Assembly (NCBI GenBank): GCA_902760345.1
Contig: CACWFY010000010.1
Span: 20,725-84,724 of the forward strand
Length of the DNA: 64,000 nt
Direction: 5' to 3'
Source of the DNA: an uncultured Bacteroidales bacterium
GTDB lineage: Bacteria; Bacteroidota; Bacteroidia; Bacteroidales; Bacteroidaceae
Under the pieces are notes generated by a model. That model was given only the letters and a program-made list of their open reading frames with translations. It did not search any database and was not told the DNA's origin. Positions 63,656 through 64,000 of this stretch are shown here, in pieces; position 1 is the first letter of the stretch; every line of letters starts with the position of its first letter. The translations under genes and the position numbers were made by a program.

Positions 63656-63713
63656 ATATTTGTTGCACAAAACGCTCGCTTTGTGCACAAAAGGGTTGTT
63701 TTTGTGCATTTTG

Positions 63714-63745
63714 TTTGGCTGTGTGCGATATTTTGCGTAATTTTG
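63714..63745 (+). promoter_or_regulatory. Promoter of etfB
   Basis: TTTG (63714-63717), a 20-nt spacer and TAATTTTG (63738-63745) match the consensus about 48 nt before the etfB start, divergent from dnaG. Confidence 0.8.
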
Positions 63746-63793
63746 CAGCCGATTTTCAAGAAGGATATCATTTATACACATTATTATTATAAT

Positions 63794-64000
63794 ATGGCAT
63801 TAAAAATTGTAGTACTTGCCAAGCAGGTACCCGACACAAGAAATGTGGGTAAGGACGCCATGACTGCCGAAGGAACGGTGAACCGCGCTGCCCTGCCCGC
63901 TATCTTCAATCCAGAAGATTTGAATGCCCTGGAGCAGGCCCTTCGCCTGAAGGAGCAGAACCCAGGCTCAACAGTAGGAATCCTCACGATGGGTCCTCCA
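63794..64000 (+). CDS. etfB: Electron transfer flavoprotein beta subunit (partial)
   Basis: The first 69 codons of an open frame that runs off the window. The sequence MALKIVVLAKQVPDTRNVGKDAM, then RAALPAIFNPEDLNALEQALRLKE and VGILTMGPP, matches the AMP-binding beta subunit of electron transfer flavoproteins, which pass electrons from acyl-CoA dehydrogenases or bifurcating complexes. The alpha subunit is expected next, beyond the window. In an anaerobe it may serve a butyryl-CoA or related dehydrogenase. Confidence 0.9.
   Translation, partial: MALKIVVLAKQVPDTRNVGKDAMTAEGTVNRAALPAIFNPEDLNALEQALRLKEQNPGSTVGILTMGPP

Noticed and set aside
63620-63781. 54-residue N-terminal extension of DnaG
   Set aside because: It would be encoded by promoter sequence; family members start at MIDR..V..I.

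Overview
The window reads as a chromosomal segment from a Bacteroidales bacterium, most likely Prevotella in the broad sense (Prevotellaceae). The main evidence is the promoter grammar: many genes are preceded by TTTG, 19-20 nt, then TAnnTTTG, the Bacteroidetes sigma factor signature, instead of an E. coli type -35/-10. Gene content agrees: the guaB/PPIase/SurA/OstA/MutL cluster, DUF3822 beside RsmD, BspA-like leucine-rich and Listeria-Bacteroides repeat surface proteins, transmembrane AraC regulators, acidic-tailed lipoproteins and an OmpA-family barrel. No phage, insertion sequence, rRNA or CRISPR array is visible.

Layout. 0-9 kb (mostly plus strand): S8 peptidase, exonuclease VII (xseAB), then ilvE-trmB-mrp, a GH28 pectin-degrading enzyme and a secreted protein of unknown role. 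9-15.3 kb (minus): a complete glycine cleavage operon, lplA-gcvT-gcvH-gcvPA-gcvPB-lpdA, diverging from dxs-trkA-trkH (plus). 20.1-22 kb (minus): an ABC-type ATPase paired with a DUF4435 Toprim-like protein, the two-gene architecture of the PARIS anti-phage family. 22-25.5 kb: a DMT transporter, a 509-bp repeat-rich intergenic region, a lipoprotein and a barrel-like protein. 25.5-30 kb (minus): purB, an RG/YGQ-rich RluB-type pseudouridine synthase, asnS, and upstream a tRNA-Val. 30-33 kb: ACT protein, paaK, OmpA. 33.5-41.2 kb (minus): guaB to mutL, mixing outer-membrane chaperones with mismatch repair. 41-48 kb: a surface/regulatory locus with a kelch-ectodomain AraC regulator, a frame-broken leucine-rich repeat surface protein and a 50-aa acidic peptide. 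48-58.7 kb (minus): recQ-clpX-clpP, tig, lptB, an Sfp-type transferase with rmuC, and a RecD-like helicase. 58.7-64 kb: a 28-aa membrane peptide, DUF3822, rsmD, clsA, dnaG and the start of etfB.

How the genes work together. The gcv operon carries every glycine cleavage component plus the lipoate ligase that charges the H-protein, so it looks self-sufficient. The SurA/PpiC/OstA genes together with lptB support outer-membrane protein and LPS assembly; clpXP and trigger factor form a proteostasis block; trkAH form a potassium uptake system.

Most notable. (1) The ATPase/DUF4435 pair. (2) Two intergenic arrays 32 kb apart built from degenerate 22-bp units (two helical turns) with internal dyad symmetry and a shared 13-mer, one joined to an 11-bp palindromic module. 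(3) The kelch-AraC / frame-broken LRR / acidic peptide locus. (4) A set of promoters whose TAnnTTTG box lies only 4-9 nt from the start codon, suggesting leaderless mRNAs. (5) Degenerate short-word repeats at gene edges that have in places become part of coding sequence. All functional statements rest on reading motifs by eye; no database search was run.
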